A DNA stretch of 64,000 nt from Chitinophagales bacterium (GCA_020636575.1 JACJXP010000002.1:372001-436000), one strand, 5' to 3'; shown: positions 17,014-25,444, numbered from the stretch's first letter. Program-made: numbers and translations. Notes: generated by a model not told the origin, from the letters alone.

Positions 17014-18045
17014 TTGCCAACCTTACCAAAAGTATCTATTGTAATCCTGAACTGGAACGGGAAGAAATACCTTGAACAGTTTCTTCCTTCTGTTCTGGCC
17101 ACTCAATACCCCAGGTTTGAGATAGTTGTAGCTGATAATGGCTCCACCGATGACTCTATTGATTTTCTAAAAGCCAATCACCCGGACATCAGGATTATCA
17201 GTTTTGATTCCAATATGGGGTTTGCCAAAGGCTATAACGAAGCTTTGAAGCTGATCATCTCTGACTATTATGTATTACTTAATTCAGATGTAGAAGTGTT
17301 ACCGGGCTGGCTTGATCCAATGGTCCAATTACTGGAATCGGGCAAAGAGATAGCGGCCTGTCAGCCAAAGATACTTTCCTGGAAAAACAAGAATATGTTT
17401 GAGTATGCAGGAGCCGCCGGTGGCTGGATGGACAAATATGGTTATCCATTTGCAAGGGGAAGGATCTTTGATATTGCAGAAGAAGACCGGAACCAATACG
17501 ACATTACTGAGCCTATTTTCTGGGCAAGTGGGGCTTCATTGTTTATACGTTCCTCGGTTTTCCATAAAATGAAAGGATTTGATGAATATTTTTTTGCTCA
17601 CCAGGAAGAAATTGATCTGTGCTGGAGAATTCAGTTGGCCGGTTATAAAATATATGCCTGCCCTTCATCTGTTGTTTATCATGTAGGCGGTGGCACTTTA
17701 CCAAGAGGAAATTCATTGAAAACGTATTTAAATTTCAGGAATAACCGTATCATGCTCTCCAAAAACCTCCCTTTTACTAAAAAAGTCAGCATCATCCCAT
17801 TTAGGTTTATGCTGGATTGTATTTCTGCATTAAAAGGACTTTTTACAGGCGATGCCGGGTACTTTTGGGCAGTCATCAGGGCACAATTTGCATTTTGTAA
17901 ATGGTGGCTCTTTTTCAAAAAGAAAAGCATTGCCCCCACTAATAAAAAGGGCAAATTATATGGCTATCTGCCTAAAAATATAGCCTGGCTGCATTTTGTA
18001 AAAAAGAAGAACTATTTTACTGAAATTGAAGCGGAAACAAACTGA
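17014..18045 (+). CDS. Family 2 glycosyltransferase (rhamnosyltransferase-like)
   Basis: Transfers a sugar from a nucleotide-sugar donor; the acceptor is unknown. The GT-A signature VSIVILNWNGKKYLEQFL opens the protein, followed by VVADNGSTDDS, the DxD-like LLNSDVEVLPGW, and HQEEIDLCWRIQLAG with the catalytic-base acidic pair. The layout is that of the WbbL/rhamnosyltransferase group. The C-terminus has a basic amphipathic region likely to contact the membrane. Translation starts at TTG (17014): there is an in-frame stop at 16999 and no ATG or GTG before the conserved start of the fold. A TATTTTTG box at about 16988-16996 is a plausible promoter. Confidence 0.87.
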   Translation: MPTLPKVSIVILNWNGKKYLEQFLPSVLATQYPRFEIVVADNGSTDDSIDFLKANHPDIRIISFDSNMGFAKGYNEALKLIISDYYVLLNSDVEVLPGWLDPMVQLLESGKEIAACQPKILSWKNKNMFEYAGAAGGWMDKYGYPFARGRIFDIAEEDRNQYDITEPIFWASGASLFIRSSVFHKMKGFDEYFFAHQEEIDLCWRIQLAGYKIYACPSSVVYHVGGGTLPRGNSLKTYLNFRNNRIMLSKNLPFTKKVSIIPFRFMLDCISALKGLFTGDAGYFWAVIRAQFAFCKWWLFFKKKSIAPTNKKGKLYGYLPKNIAWLHFVKKKNYFTEIEAETN

Positions 18046-18062
18046 GATTTCTCTTGAAACCT

Positions 18063-18070
18063 TATTTTTG
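18063..18070 (+). promoter_or_regulatory. -7 box ahead of the small membrane protein gene
   Basis: TATTTTTG, an exact TAnnTTTG match, 17 nt before the ATG at 18088. Confidence 0.5.
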
Positions 18071-18087
18071 CAGCACAAAATCCCATT

Positions 18088-18306
18088 ATGAGCAATCAGC
18101 ATGAATATCACCAGGAATTAAAGAAGATTCAGGATAAGGACTTTACCCATAACTGGGTTTCCTCATCTGCCTTTTTGTTTTACCTACAAGTTGCCTGTAT
18201 TGTGGCCTTTGTATTGGGTGGATGCTATACGCTTTATACCAAAAAGTATAACAAGATTGATGTGCCCGTACAGGAGAGTAGCCAGTACACTCCCAAATAC
18301 AAATAA
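18088..18306 (+). CDS. Small single-span membrane protein, unknown function
   Basis: A 72-aa protein. A hydrophilic N-terminus rich in charged residues (QHEYHQELKKIQDKDF) is followed by one membrane helix, FLFYLQVACIVAFVLGGCYT, and a short basic then polar tail. No known domain is apparent. Its own -7 box and a following terminator suggest a monocistronic gene. It lies just upstream of tRNA-Gly. Confidence 0.65.
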   Translation: MSNQHEYHQELKKIQDKDFTHNWVSSSAFLFYLQVACIVAFVLGGCYTLYTKKYNKIDVPVQESSQYTPKYK

Positions 18307-18329
18307 CAATCATCAAAATTTTTTTAAAA

Positions 18330-18350
18330 AGGGCTTCTGCCCTATTTTTG
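18330..18350 (+). terminator. Terminator hairpin whose T run overlaps a -7 box
   Basis: The stem AGGGC / GCCCT (18330-18334, 18339-18343) with a TTCT loop is followed by ATTTTTG. The sequence TATTTTTG at 18343-18350 is also an exact -7 box, 27 nt upstream of tRNA-Gly. The same bases could therefore end the upstream gene and start tRNA transcription. Confidence 0.6.
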
Positions 18351-18376
18351 CATCCCTTTAGTTCTTAAAAATCACT

Positions 18377-18452
18377 GCGGAAGTAGCTCATTTGGTAGAG
18401 CACAACCTTGCCAAGGTTGGGGTGGCCGGTTCGAGCCCGGTCTTCCGCTCCA
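18377..18452 (+). tRNA. tRNA-Gly (GCC)
   Basis: A 76-nt cloverleaf. The acceptor GCGGAAG pairs with CTTCCGC, the discriminator is T, and CCA is encoded (18450-18452). The D-loop is AGCTCATTTGGTAGAGC, the anticodon loop reads TTGCCAA (GCC), and the T-arm is GGTTCGAGCCC. Confidence 0.96.
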
Positions 18453-18455
18453 CTG

Positions 18456-18487
18456 ATCCTCTTGCTGTTTGGCGGAGGATTTTTTTT
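18456..18487 (+). terminator. Terminator between tRNA-Gly and tRNA-Leu
   Basis: ATCCTC (18456-18461) pairs with GAGGAT (18475-18480), and a run of seven T residues follows. Confidence 0.7.
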
Positions 18488-18498
18488 CTCTAATCACC

Positions 18499-18584
18499 GC
18501 CCTGGTGGTGGAATTGGTAGACACGCAGGACTTAAAATCCTGTGGACAGCAATGTCCGTATCGGTTCAACTCCGATCCGGGGCA
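18499..18584 (+). tRNA. tRNA-Leu (TAA)
   Basis: An 86-nt class II tRNA: acceptor GCCCTGG with CCGGGGC, discriminator A, anticodon arm AGGACTTAAAATCCT (TAA), a long variable arm with GGACAGCAATGTCC, and T-arm CGGTTCAACTCCG. No CCA is encoded. This is the second leucine isoacceptor in the window. Confidence 0.95.
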
Positions 18585-18588
18585 CATT

Positions 18589-18613
18589 AAGCGACCTTTT
18601 GGTCGCTTTTTTT
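18589..18613 (+). terminator. Terminator after tRNA-Leu (TAA)
   Basis: Perfect 8-bp stem AAGCGACC / GGTCGCTT (18589-18596, 18601-18608) with a TTTT loop and a downstream T run. Confidence 0.88.
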
Positions 18614-18673
18614 ATTTATGCTGCGGAGTGATTGCGAAGTAGTATTTGTAGATTTGAATCAAACGACGAATGA

Positions 18674-19864
18674 ATGGCAACTGAAATAAAATGCCCGCAC
18701 TGTGGTCATGAGTTTGAACCTACTGATAGCATACGGGATGAGATACAGAAAGAATTGCGTAGCAAAATGACGGAATGGCAAAAACAACAACAACAGAGGT
18801 TTGATGCGCAGTTGCTGGAAGAAAAGAAGAAAACGCAAAAGGAAACAGAAGAGTTGATCCGGAAATCAGTTGCCGCTGATTTTGAGCATCAGCTTAAAGT
18901 GGCACAGCAAAACAATAAAGAGTATGAAGAAAAATTAAAACAGGCCCGTGAACAACAGTTGGATTTTCTAAAAAAAGAACAGGAACTAAAGAATAAAGAA
19001 GCAGAGCTGGAGCTTTCTGTTCAAAAAAAATTACAGGCAGAAAGAGAAAAGCTGGCATCAGATATCCGCAAACTGGAAGAACAGCGTATAGCAGCAAAAG
19101 AAACAGAGTTCCAGTTGCGCATGAAGGAAATGGAGGAAAAACTGGAAGCACAGAAAAAGCTGGCTGAAGAAATGAAACGCAAAGCTGAGCAGGGTTCTAT
19201 GCAATCGCAGGGCGAAGCACAGGAACTGGCATTAGAAGAACTATTACGCAATACTTTCCCATTTGATCTTATTGAAGAAGTTGGCAAAGGTGTTAGAGGG
19301 GCTGATTGTATCCAGATCGTAAGGAATAACCTGGGACAGGAATGTGGCAAGATCATTTTTGAAAGTAAACGAACCAAAGATTTTGCAAATGACTGGATCG
19401 AGAAATTGAAAGCGGATATGCGTAACCAGGGTGCTGATGTAGCTGTAATTGTTACACAGGCTTTTCCAAAAGACATGGAAAGTTTTGGTGAAAAAGACGG
19501 GGTTTGGATCTGCTCTTTTAGCGAAGCAAAACCTGTTGTGCAAATGCTTCGGGATGCCGTGATCAAAATATTTATTGCCTCCAAAAGCCAGGAAAATAAA
19601 GGTGATAAAATGCATCTGCTCTATGATTACCTGACCAGCCGTGAATTTGCAGAACAATGGCAGGCCATCCGGGAAGGATTTATGAGTATGAAGCTTTCTA
19701 TACAAAAAGAAAGAGATGCCATGGAAAAACTATGGAAAGCAAGAGAGAAGCAATTGGAAAAAGTGCTGCTTAATTCTGCACATATCCGCGGTTCTATTGA
19801 AGGTATATCTGGAACAGATGTAGATCTGAATTTGCTGGACGATAGTTCTGGATCAGAAGAATGA
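18674..19864 (+). CDS. DUF2130 coiled-coil protein with N-terminal zinc-finger-like motif
   Basis: Family of unknown function, 396 aa. The N-terminus EIKCPHCGHEFEPTD contains a CPHCG pair. Residues about 20-180 are a highly charged Lys/Glu/Gln-rich coiled coil. The C-terminal half is the DUF2130 domain, starting around EELLRNTFPFDLIEEVGKG and including GKIIFESKRTKDFANDWIEKL. This D/E...ESKR pattern is reminiscent of restriction-endonuclease-like folds such as RmuC; that is a family-level resemblance, not proof. It overlaps the next gene by 4 nt (ATGA). Confidence 0.85.
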   Translation: MATEIKCPHCGHEFEPTDSIRDEIQKELRSKMTEWQKQQQQRFDAQLLEEKKKTQKETEELIRKSVAADFEHQLKVAQQNNKEYEEKLKQAREQQLDFLKKEQELKNKEAELELSVQKKLQAEREKLASDIRKLEEQRIAAKETEFQLRMKEMEEKLEAQKKLAEEMKRKAEQGSMQSQGEAQELALEELLRNTFPFDLIEEVGKGVRGADCIQIVRNNLGQECGKIIFESKRTKDFANDWIEKLKADMRNQGADVAVIVTQAFPKDMESFGEKDGVWICSFSEAKPVVQMLRDAVIKIFIASKSQENKGDKMHLLYDYLTSREFAEQWQAIREGFMSMKLSIQKERDAMEKLWKAREKQLEKVLLNSAHIRGSIEGISGTDVDLNLLDDSSGSEE

Positions 19865-20124
19865 ACTTTCCCAGAACTATATTAATATTTGGAATTTTAT
19901 TAATCTCTCTACTCCTACTTCAATCGATTTCTACATCAAGCAATGGGCAAAATGTATTGGGGATTATATATCAGAAGATCTTCGAACCAGTGCTTATTCC
20001 TGCAAATTGGTTACAACTACACTTATTTAAAAACAGAATAGTATCGTTATTATTAACAATTTTTCTTTATGCAATTATTATTGAATGGCTATATAGAATC
20101 ATTAAAAAACCTCTAAGAAATTGA
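19861..20124 (+). CDS. Small two-span membrane protein, unknown function
   Basis: An 87-aa protein that starts inside the stop codon of the DUF2130 gene (ATGA overlap), so it is probably translationally coupled. It has an N-terminal hydrophobic segment (TILIFGILLISLLLLQSI) and a second one near the C-terminus (VSLLLTIFLYAIIIEWLY) with a basic tail. No known domain is recognised. The coupling suggests a shared role with the DUF2130 protein. Confidence 0.65.
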   Translation: MNFPRTILIFGILLISLLLLQSISTSSNGQNVLGIIYQKIFEPVLIPANWLQLHLFKNRIVSLLLTIFLYAIIIEWLYRIIKKPLRN

Positions 20125-20131
20125 CACTTTA

Positions 20132-20746
20132 TCAGCTTACTATCCAAGCCAAAACTAGCCCCCCGAAAATTCGATAATTAATAATCGGCTTTGACTCATT
20201 TTTACCAAAAAAACAGTCAATGGTTTCTTCCTGCCTGTTGCTAAGCTGTATATGCTGCCTGAAATCCACTTCACCATCGCCATACCATTTAAATACGGCT
20301 TCCTTACAACTCCACAACAAAGTAAGCAGGTGATGATCGTCAAACTCAACATCGTTTTGGGTGAATCTTTGTAATTCTTCTTTTTGCAAAAATTTCCACC
20401 TGATCAACCGGATCTTTTCTACCGGTATCTCAATATCAATGCCTACACGGCTATCCCTGCTTACAATGGCAGCCGCATAATCACCGCAATGTGATATGGA
20501 AAAATGATACTTGGCATCGGCAAGGTAAGGCTTCCGGGTATCCGCAATTTGTATCAATTCGTAGGGAAAATCAGGGAAAAGGAACTGTAACAAAAATCTC
20601 CCCGCAAGATGCTGTAATCTTTTCTTTGGGTGACTCACATTCTGCTGAACAGGCACATTTTGACTGAAAAACTCCTCCGTTTCCTCAATTTTCCAGATAC
20701 CCAGCCTTGTATGTTCGTTAATTTGTTGTTGAAAAAAAACCGGCAT
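20132..20746 (-). CDS. 4'-phosphopantetheinyl transferase superfamily protein
   Basis: Transfers phosphopantetheine from CoA to a Ser on a carrier protein. Sfp-type signatures are visible: VGIDIEIP with Asp104 and Glu106 as Mg2+ ligands, and WSCKEAVFKWYG with the Lys/Glu pair about 45 residues later. The SISHCGDYAAA segment upstream is the usual (F/W)(S/N)xSHxxxxA region. At 204 aa it is in the size range of Sfp-type enzymes. No polyketide or fatty-acid synthase gene is adjacent, so the carrier is unknown. It is convergent with the 87-aa membrane protein gene and divergent from dcd. Confidence 0.87.
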   Translation of the reverse strand: MPVFFQQQINEHTRLGIWKIEETEEFFSQNVPVQQNVSHPKKRLQHLAGRFLLQFLFPDFPYELIQIADTRKPYLADAKYHFSISHCGDYAAAIVSRDSRVGIDIEIPVEKIRLIRWKFLQKEELQRFTQNDVEFDDHHLLTLLWSCKEAVFKWYGDGEVDFRQHIQLSNRQEETIDCFFGKNESKPIINYRIFGGLVLAWIVS

Positions 20747-20798
20747 GGATTACAGTTTCATCTTTACTTTGCCGGCAATATAAACCGAAAAAAATAGA

Positions 20799-21335
20799 AT
20801 GATACTTTCTGACAAGCGGATACTGGAAGAAATTGAAAAAGGAACGATCAAACTACAACCTTACGACAGGGAATGCCTGGGCAGCAACTCCTACGATGTG
20901 CATTTGGGAAAGTGGCTAGCCACCTACAGGGAACATATTCTGGATGCAAAAAAGCATAACGAGATAGAGTATTTTGAAATACCTGAAGAAGGGTTTGTAT
21001 TATATCCCCATATTTTTTATCTCGGTGTAACGCTGGAATACACAGAAACCCATGCCCATGTACCTTTCCTCGAAGGAAAATCTTCCACCGGCAGGCTGGG
21101 GATCGACATTCATGCCACTGCAGGAAAAGGCGATGTTGGCTTTTGTGGGCACTGGACATTGGAAATATCGGTTAAACAGCCTGTAAAAGTGTACAAAGGA
21201 ATGCCAATAGGTCAACTGATCTATTTCCCTGTGGATGGTGAAATTGAGGTAAAATACAATCAAAAGAAAAATGCCAAATACAGCGGACAGCCGGACAAGC
21301 CCATTGAAAGCATGATGTGGAAGAATAAGTTTTAA
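20799..21335 (+). CDS. dcd: dCTP deaminase
   Basis: Deaminates dCTP to dUTP for thymidylate synthesis. N-terminal MILSDKRILEEIEKG and LGSNSYDVHLG, then FLEGKSSTGRLGIDIHATAG and the catalytic-Glu segment GHWTLEISV, are typical of the dUTPase/dCTP deaminase fold. The GxSSxGRLG and AGKGDVGF pattern is closer to the archaeal-type enzymes, some of which also hydrolyse dUTP, so bifunctionality cannot be excluded. The length of 178 aa is normal. It is convergent with the DUF3810 gene, with no gap. Confidence 0.93.
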   Translation: MILSDKRILEEIEKGTIKLQPYDRECLGSNSYDVHLGKWLATYREHILDAKKHNEIEYFEIPEEGFVLYPHIFYLGVTLEYTETHAHVPFLEGKSSTGRLGIDIHATAGKGDVGFCGHWTLEISVKQPVKVYKGMPIGQLIYFPVDGEIEVKYNQKKNAKYSGQPDKPIESMMWKNKF

Positions 21336-22448
21336 TTACAAAGCCTCTATCCCAAACTTTTTATAATAAGCTATCAGCCAAAGCACCACTTCGTTGTAAG
21401 ACCTTTTTCCGCCGGGTTGGTTATTCGCTTTTAAAAACTGCCCATATCCCCACATGATAATAGGCTCAATGGGGTTCCGGTATTTCTTATAAAAAGCTAT
21501 ATAGGTCTGCTGATCCTTTTTAACTTGCTCATGTAATTGCTCCTGGTATTGTTTTGCTTTTACAGAATCCCTTTGATACAATTCTACAACAGCGTAGTGG
21601 TACATATCATAGTAAACAGAATACTTAAACACATTTGAGGCAGAATAGCGACAAGCCAAAAATCCGGCAAAATTTGCTTCATTCTCCTTGGCAAACCCAA
21701 GCTGGTGCCCTATCTCATGTGTGGTTACAAAAGGTTCCAGAAAGCGGGGTATAGTGGTATTTACCTGCCCCTCCCCGGTAAATGGGTTATAATATCCCTG
21801 GAAACCAAGATAGTTACCCGCATAACTGAATATAGAAGGCTTTACTGAACGGGGACTATATTTTAAAAATGGATAATCAGCAGAAGCATTGTGGTAAGCA
21901 ACCGATGCTTCGTGAAAAAGATCCCTTTTTTTATCAAAAGAATCTCTTTCCGTTTCTGTGGCAAGATCAGCATAATGGTTTACCCGTTCCATCAATGCCC
22001 TTGTCAAAGTATCAATATCCTCAGTGGAATATGCTTTTGCTTTCAGATCAAGGTGTTTGGCAATTCCGATCCGGTTATAATTGAGTCCCCAAAACAAGTT
22101 GAAAAAAACATAGATGAACAGAAAAAAGAAAATGCCCTGCTGCAGGGCAATAATGAAAAATTTTCGGGTAAGCCTGCGCTGAAACAGGTACTTGAAGAAC
22201 TTAAAAGTTCTGAATACGATAACAAGAATCAGAAAAGCATAAAAAAGGTCGCCGATACTGAAAGGTATCCAGCCAAAAAGAAACCGCTGCACTTTGGAAA
22301 TTAACGGGTATACGCCCTGGCTATAGTTCCGTTCTACCCATCCGGGGTACCAGGATGCCCATTTTATCAGGATAGTAAGCACTATCAGTACCACCCAACT
22401 CCAGCTTTTCATCAGCCGGGTAAACAATCTTGTAAGAAACTGCTGCAA
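21336..22448 (-). CDS. DUF3810 membrane protein with HExxH metallopeptidase motif
   Basis: A 370-aa protein, family of unknown function. Three hydrophobic segments lie in the first 125 residues (SWVVLIVLTILIKWASW, IGDLFYAFLILVIVFRTF, GIFFFLFIYVFFNLFWGLNY). The soluble part has TTHEIGHQLGFAKENEANF, which gives a zincin HExxH with a downstream Glu, so zinc peptidase activity is plausible. The stop codon is immediately next to the stop of dcd. Substrate and process are unknown. Confidence 0.85.
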   Translation of the reverse strand: MQQFLTRLFTRLMKSWSWVVLIVLTILIKWASWYPGWVERNYSQGVYPLISKVQRFLFGWIPFSIGDLFYAFLILVIVFRTFKFFKYLFQRRLTRKFFIIALQQGIFFFLFIYVFFNLFWGLNYNRIGIAKHLDLKAKAYSTEDIDTLTRALMERVNHYADLATETERDSFDKKRDLFHEASVAYHNASADYPFLKYSPRSVKPSIFSYAGNYLGFQGYYNPFTGEGQVNTTIPRFLEPFVTTHEIGHQLGFAKENEANFAGFLACRYSASNVFKYSVYYDMYHYAVVELYQRDSVKAKQYQEQLHEQVKKDQQTYIAFYKKYRNPIEPIIMWGYGQFLKANNQPGGKRSYNEVVLWLIAYYKKFGIEAL

Positions 22449-22546
22449 AAATTCAGGAAATTAATTTCATTAAAAATCAGGCCTTTATAACCAAATAAAA
22501 TGCGAAAATAAACGAAAAATGCCCTTAAATTTTGTGAATATTCCCT

Positions 22547-22554
22547 TACCTTTG
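22547..22554 (+). promoter_or_regulatory. -7 box ahead of the DUF177-rpmF-plsX operon
   Basis: TACCTTTG, an exact TAnnTTTG match, 22 nt before the ATG at 22577. Confidence 0.55.
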
Positions 22555-22576
22555 CAAACTCTTTTAAAGTTGAAAA

Positions 22577-23119
22577 ATGAGCCGCCGACGTGAGTTCGAA
22601 ATAGCTTTTGTGGGGCTAAAACCTGGAGTTCATGAGTACAACTATGAAATAGATGACCGGTTCTTTGAAGCATTTCAACAACAGGATTTTCGTAATTGCA
22701 AAGCTTCAGTAAAGTTACTGCTTGATAAAAAAAGCAGTTTCATGCTGCTGAAGTTTGAGTTAGGCGGCAGCCTGGAAGTAACCTGCGATCGTTGTAATAA
22801 CAACTTTCCGCTTGAATTATGGGACGAATTTACCATTACTGTAAAAATGGTAGAAGAACCTGAATTGATGAATAACCAGGAAGACGATCCTGATATTTAT
22901 TACATCAGCCGTAGCGAAAGTCATCTTGATATTGCCGGTTGGGTATATGAGTTCATCAACCTCAGCATCCCGTTACAAAAGAGTTGTGGTTTTGAGAAAA
23001 TGGATGGACCCTATTGCAATAAAGCAGCAATGGAAATGCTAAAGAAAATGGAAACAAACGAACCCCAGAAGGATAACCCCATTTGGGACGATCTTAAAAA
23101 ATTTAAAGACCTGAAATAA
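22577..23119 (+). CDS. DUF177 (YceD-like) protein
   Basis: A 180-aa protein of the YceD/DUF177 family, which is encoded before rpmF in most bacteria and is linked to 23S rRNA accumulation in several lineages. Family features include the CDRC pair in EVTCDRCNNNFPLEL and a later CGFEKMDGPYCNKAAM segment, giving four cysteines that could bind zinc. It starts the operon DUF177-rpmF-plsX, with 21 nt to rpmF. Confidence 0.9.
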   Translation: MSRRREFEIAFVGLKPGVHEYNYEIDDRFFEAFQQQDFRNCKASVKLLLDKKSSFMLLKFELGGSLEVTCDRCNNNFPLELWDEFTITVKMVEEPELMNNQEDDPDIYYISRSESHLDIAGWVYEFINLSIPLQKSCGFEKMDGPYCNKAAMEMLKKMETNEPQKDNPIWDDLKKFKDLK

Positions 23120-23140
23120 TAAACTTTTAATAGTTGAGTT

Positions 23141-23335
23141 ATGCCAAATCCGAAACGCAGACATAGTCAGCAAAGAAGCGCAAAAAGAAGAACACACTAT
23201 AAAGCAACCGCTTCTACTTTAACTACCGATACTACTACCGGGGAAATACATGTACGTCACCGTGCACATGTAAGCGAAGGTAAATTGTATTACAAAGGAA
23301 AAGTAGTTGCTGAAAAGTCACCAGTTAAGAAATAA
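23141..23335 (+). CDS. rpmF: 50S ribosomal protein L32
   Basis: A 64-aa ribosomal protein starting MPNPKRRHSQQRSAKRRTHYK, which is diagnostic for L32. The zinc-binding cysteines of some L32 paralogues are absent, so this is the Cys-free type. It sits between DUF177 and plsX as in most bacterial genomes. Confidence 0.96.
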   Translation: MPNPKRRHSQQRSAKRRTHYKATASTLTTDTTTGEIHVRHRAHVSEGKLYYKGKVVAEKSPVKK

Positions 23336-23411
23336 CTGATCAAAACAACAATTTTGCATTCCAGATCTATCGGCAATTTTGCCGTTTGGATTTGGAATTT
23401 TATTTTTCAGT

Positions 23412-24356
23412 ATGGCTATGGTGATAGGTATTGATATGATGGGTGGTGACTTTGCCCCTCTGGAAACAGTAAAGGGTGTAGAATTATACCTGTCTGGCCA
23501 TAATATTCCTGCCCGTCTTCTCCTTGTGGGTGATGAAGCACAATTAACCCCGCTACTGAAAAAGCATAAAATTCCGATGAACCATGTGGATGTTGTGCAT
23601 GCTCCACAAACCATCGGCATGTTTGAGCATCCTACAAAAGCATTGAAAGAAAAGCCGGATTCTTCTATTTCAACCGGGTTTAAACTTTTGGCAAGTAATA
23701 AGATCGATGCCTTTATAAGCGCCGGCAATACCGGGGCTATGCTGGTAGGAACACTTTTCAGCATAAAAGCAATGGAAGGTGTTATCCGGCCGGCTATTTC
23801 TACTATCATCCCCAAAATGAACGGTGGCACCAGCCTTTTGCTTGATGTGGGGTTAAATGCAGATTGCAAGCCCGAACAGTTGAACCAGTTTGCCATTATG
23901 GGATCTGTATATGCCCGGCTGGTTTTAGGTATCCGCAAACCCAGGGTTGGCCTGATGAATGTTGGAGAAGAGGAAGGAAAAGGAAATATACTCATGCAGG
24001 GCACTTATCCCCTTTTAAAAGAAAATAAGCATATCCATTTTGTTGGTAATGTAGAAGGAAGGGATGTATTGATGGATAAGGCTGATGTGATGGTTTGCGA
24101 TGGCTTTACCGGTAATATCATTCTAAAAATGGCTGAGTCATTATTTGAGATCTATCAGCAGTCATCTGTAAAAGACCCTTATTTCGAAAGATTCAATTTT
24201 GAGAATTATGGAGGCACCCCTGTATTAGGAGTACCCAAACCTGTTATTATAGGGCATGGTATCTCAGAAGCCAAAGCCTTTATGAACATGCTGCATCTTG
24301 CCCAAATGATGATAGAAAAAAGCGTAATAAAAAAAATGAAGGAAGAACTTCAGTAA
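23412..24356 (+). CDS. plsX: Phosphate acyltransferase PlsX
   Basis: Makes acyl-phosphate from acyl-ACP for the PlsX/PlsY route to phospholipids. The N-terminus MAMVIGIDMMGGDFAP is the conserved family start, followed by FISAGNTGAMLVGTLF and the C-terminal DGFTGNIILKMAESL. I start at the ATG at 23412; the frame stays open upstream to 23379, but the extra 11 residues are not family-like. At about 315 aa it is full length. The usual downstream fabH is absent; a secreted unknown protein follows instead. Confidence 0.95.
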   Translation: MAMVIGIDMMGGDFAPLETVKGVELYLSGHNIPARLLLVGDEAQLTPLLKKHKIPMNHVDVVHAPQTIGMFEHPTKALKEKPDSSISTGFKLLASNKIDAFISAGNTGAMLVGTLFSIKAMEGVIRPAISTIIPKMNGGTSLLLDVGLNADCKPEQLNQFAIMGSVYARLVLGIRKPRVGLMNVGEEEGKGNILMQGTYPLLKENKHIHFVGNVEGRDVLMDKADVMVCDGFTGNIILKMAESLFEIYQQSSVKDPYFERFNFENYGGTPVLGVPKPVIIGHGISEAKAFMNMLHLAQMMIEKSVIKKMKEELQ

Positions 24357-24432
24357 CGTCTCTTTCAGAAAATACCTTATTCAGGGGATATGTGATAAAA
24401 TACCAGCATCTATTTTAGCCAAAACAAACTTT

Positions 24433-25308
24433 GTGAAACGCTTTTTCAAATTAATCCTCTTTGTACCCCTGCTTACAAAAGTTGCGATGGCTCAACAAGC
24501 CATTATCTATACAGACACAACCAAAGCCTTTTATATCCCTGAAGAAAAGACAGAACTGATTACGATCGGTGATAAAAAAGTCACCGTCCGTACCTGGAAA
24601 TATGGGGACCGTAGCGATGTTGCATTAATCAACTTACACGATAACGAATTTACTTCTCTTGCAGCTGCACATGAAGTTGTAAGAAGAACAGGAGGCATTA
24701 TCATTAAAATAGAAAATAAAGGTCAACGGGTCATCCGGTTCAACAAAAAAGGGATCCGCTATGGCTTTGATCCTAACCGGATTTTTTCGCAAATAGGAAT
24801 TGAGCAAACGATGAGGGATAATCGCCGCTACAACAAAGATGCAGCTACAGAGATAGATAAATTCGGGAAGGAGATTCTTAAAAAGCTGTCTGAAAATTAT
24901 ACCTGTATCGTAGCATTACATAATAATTACGATGGCGCCTTCTCTGTTAACAGCTACCTACCGGGAGGAGAAAGGAGCCGTGATGCAAAAGCTGTTTATG
25001 CTGATAGTCTGCAGGATATAGATGATATTGCTTTTACAACAGATAGTGTACTATACAATGAAATGGCTAATCGAAAATTCAATAGCATCTGGCAGGATAA
25101 TGAAAAAGCAAAAAGAGATGGTTCATTGAGTATTTACTGCGGTGAAAATGATATTCGTTATATCAATATCGAAACAGAGCATGGCAGAAAAGATGAATAT
25201 ATTGCCATGTTGGAACAACTATTCATCATTCTGGAAAATGAGCAAAAAATCCATTTGTTGCAGCAGGATGAGAACTTACAAATACCCACAGATAGTGTTG
25301 GTAACTAA
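24433..25308 (+). CDS. Secreted protein of unknown function
   Basis: A 291-aa exported protein starting with GTG. The N-terminus MKRFFKLILFVPLLTKVAMAQ is a signal peptide. The mature part has HDNEFTSLAAAHEVV and, about 120 residues later, ALHNNYDGAFSVNSYLPGG; the His/Asp/Asn-rich motifs could form a metal site, as in zinc amidases or carboxypeptidases, but I do not recognise the family. The sequence AAACTTTG directly overlaps the start codon and resembles a -7 box, so either the promoter lies further upstream or the transcript is leaderless from an internal point. It is followed by tRNA-Lys. Confidence 0.7.
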   Translation: MKRFFKLILFVPLLTKVAMAQQAIIYTDTTKAFYIPEEKTELITIGDKKVTVRTWKYGDRSDVALINLHDNEFTSLAAAHEVVRRTGGIIIKIENKGQRVIRFNKKGIRYGFDPNRIFSQIGIEQTMRDNRRYNKDAATEIDKFGKEILKKLSENYTCIVALHNNYDGAFSVNSYLPGGERSRDAKAVYADSLQDIDDIAFTTDSVLYNEMANRKFNSIWQDNEKAKRDGSLSIYCGENDIRYINIETEHGRKDEYIAMLEQLFIILENEQKIHLLQQDENLQIPTDSVGN

Positions 25309-25319
25309 TTGAAAAAGTT

Positions 25320-25350
25320 TTGGCTCAAAAGTGCTGAAACTGTATTTTTG
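25320..25350 (+). promoter_or_regulatory. Sigma-A promoter of tRNA-Lys
   Basis: TTG at 25320-25322, a 20-nt spacer and TATTTTTG at 25343-25350. This is a complete Bacteroidota -33/-7 promoter, 20 nt upstream of the tRNA. Confidence 0.75.
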
Positions 25351-25370
25351 CACTCCCAATTTTTACGGTC

Positions 25371-25443
25371 GATTCCGTAGCTCAGTTGGTAGAGCAATAC
25401 ACTTTTAATGTATGGGCCCTGGGTTCGAGTCCCAGCGGGATCA
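25371..25443 (+). tRNA. tRNA-Lys (TTT)
   Basis: A 73-nt cloverleaf with acceptor GATTCCG and CGGGATC, discriminator A, D-arm GCTCAGTTGGTAGAGC, anticodon arm TACACTTTTAATGTA (TTT) and T-arm GGGTTCGAGTCCC. No CCA is encoded. Confidence 0.96.
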
Positions 25444-25444
25444 C

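Noticed and set aside
18372..18590. ORFs on both strands across tRNA-Gly and tRNA-Leu
   Set aside because: They are tRNA shadows, with the typical RPGSNRPPQPWQG-like artefact peptide.
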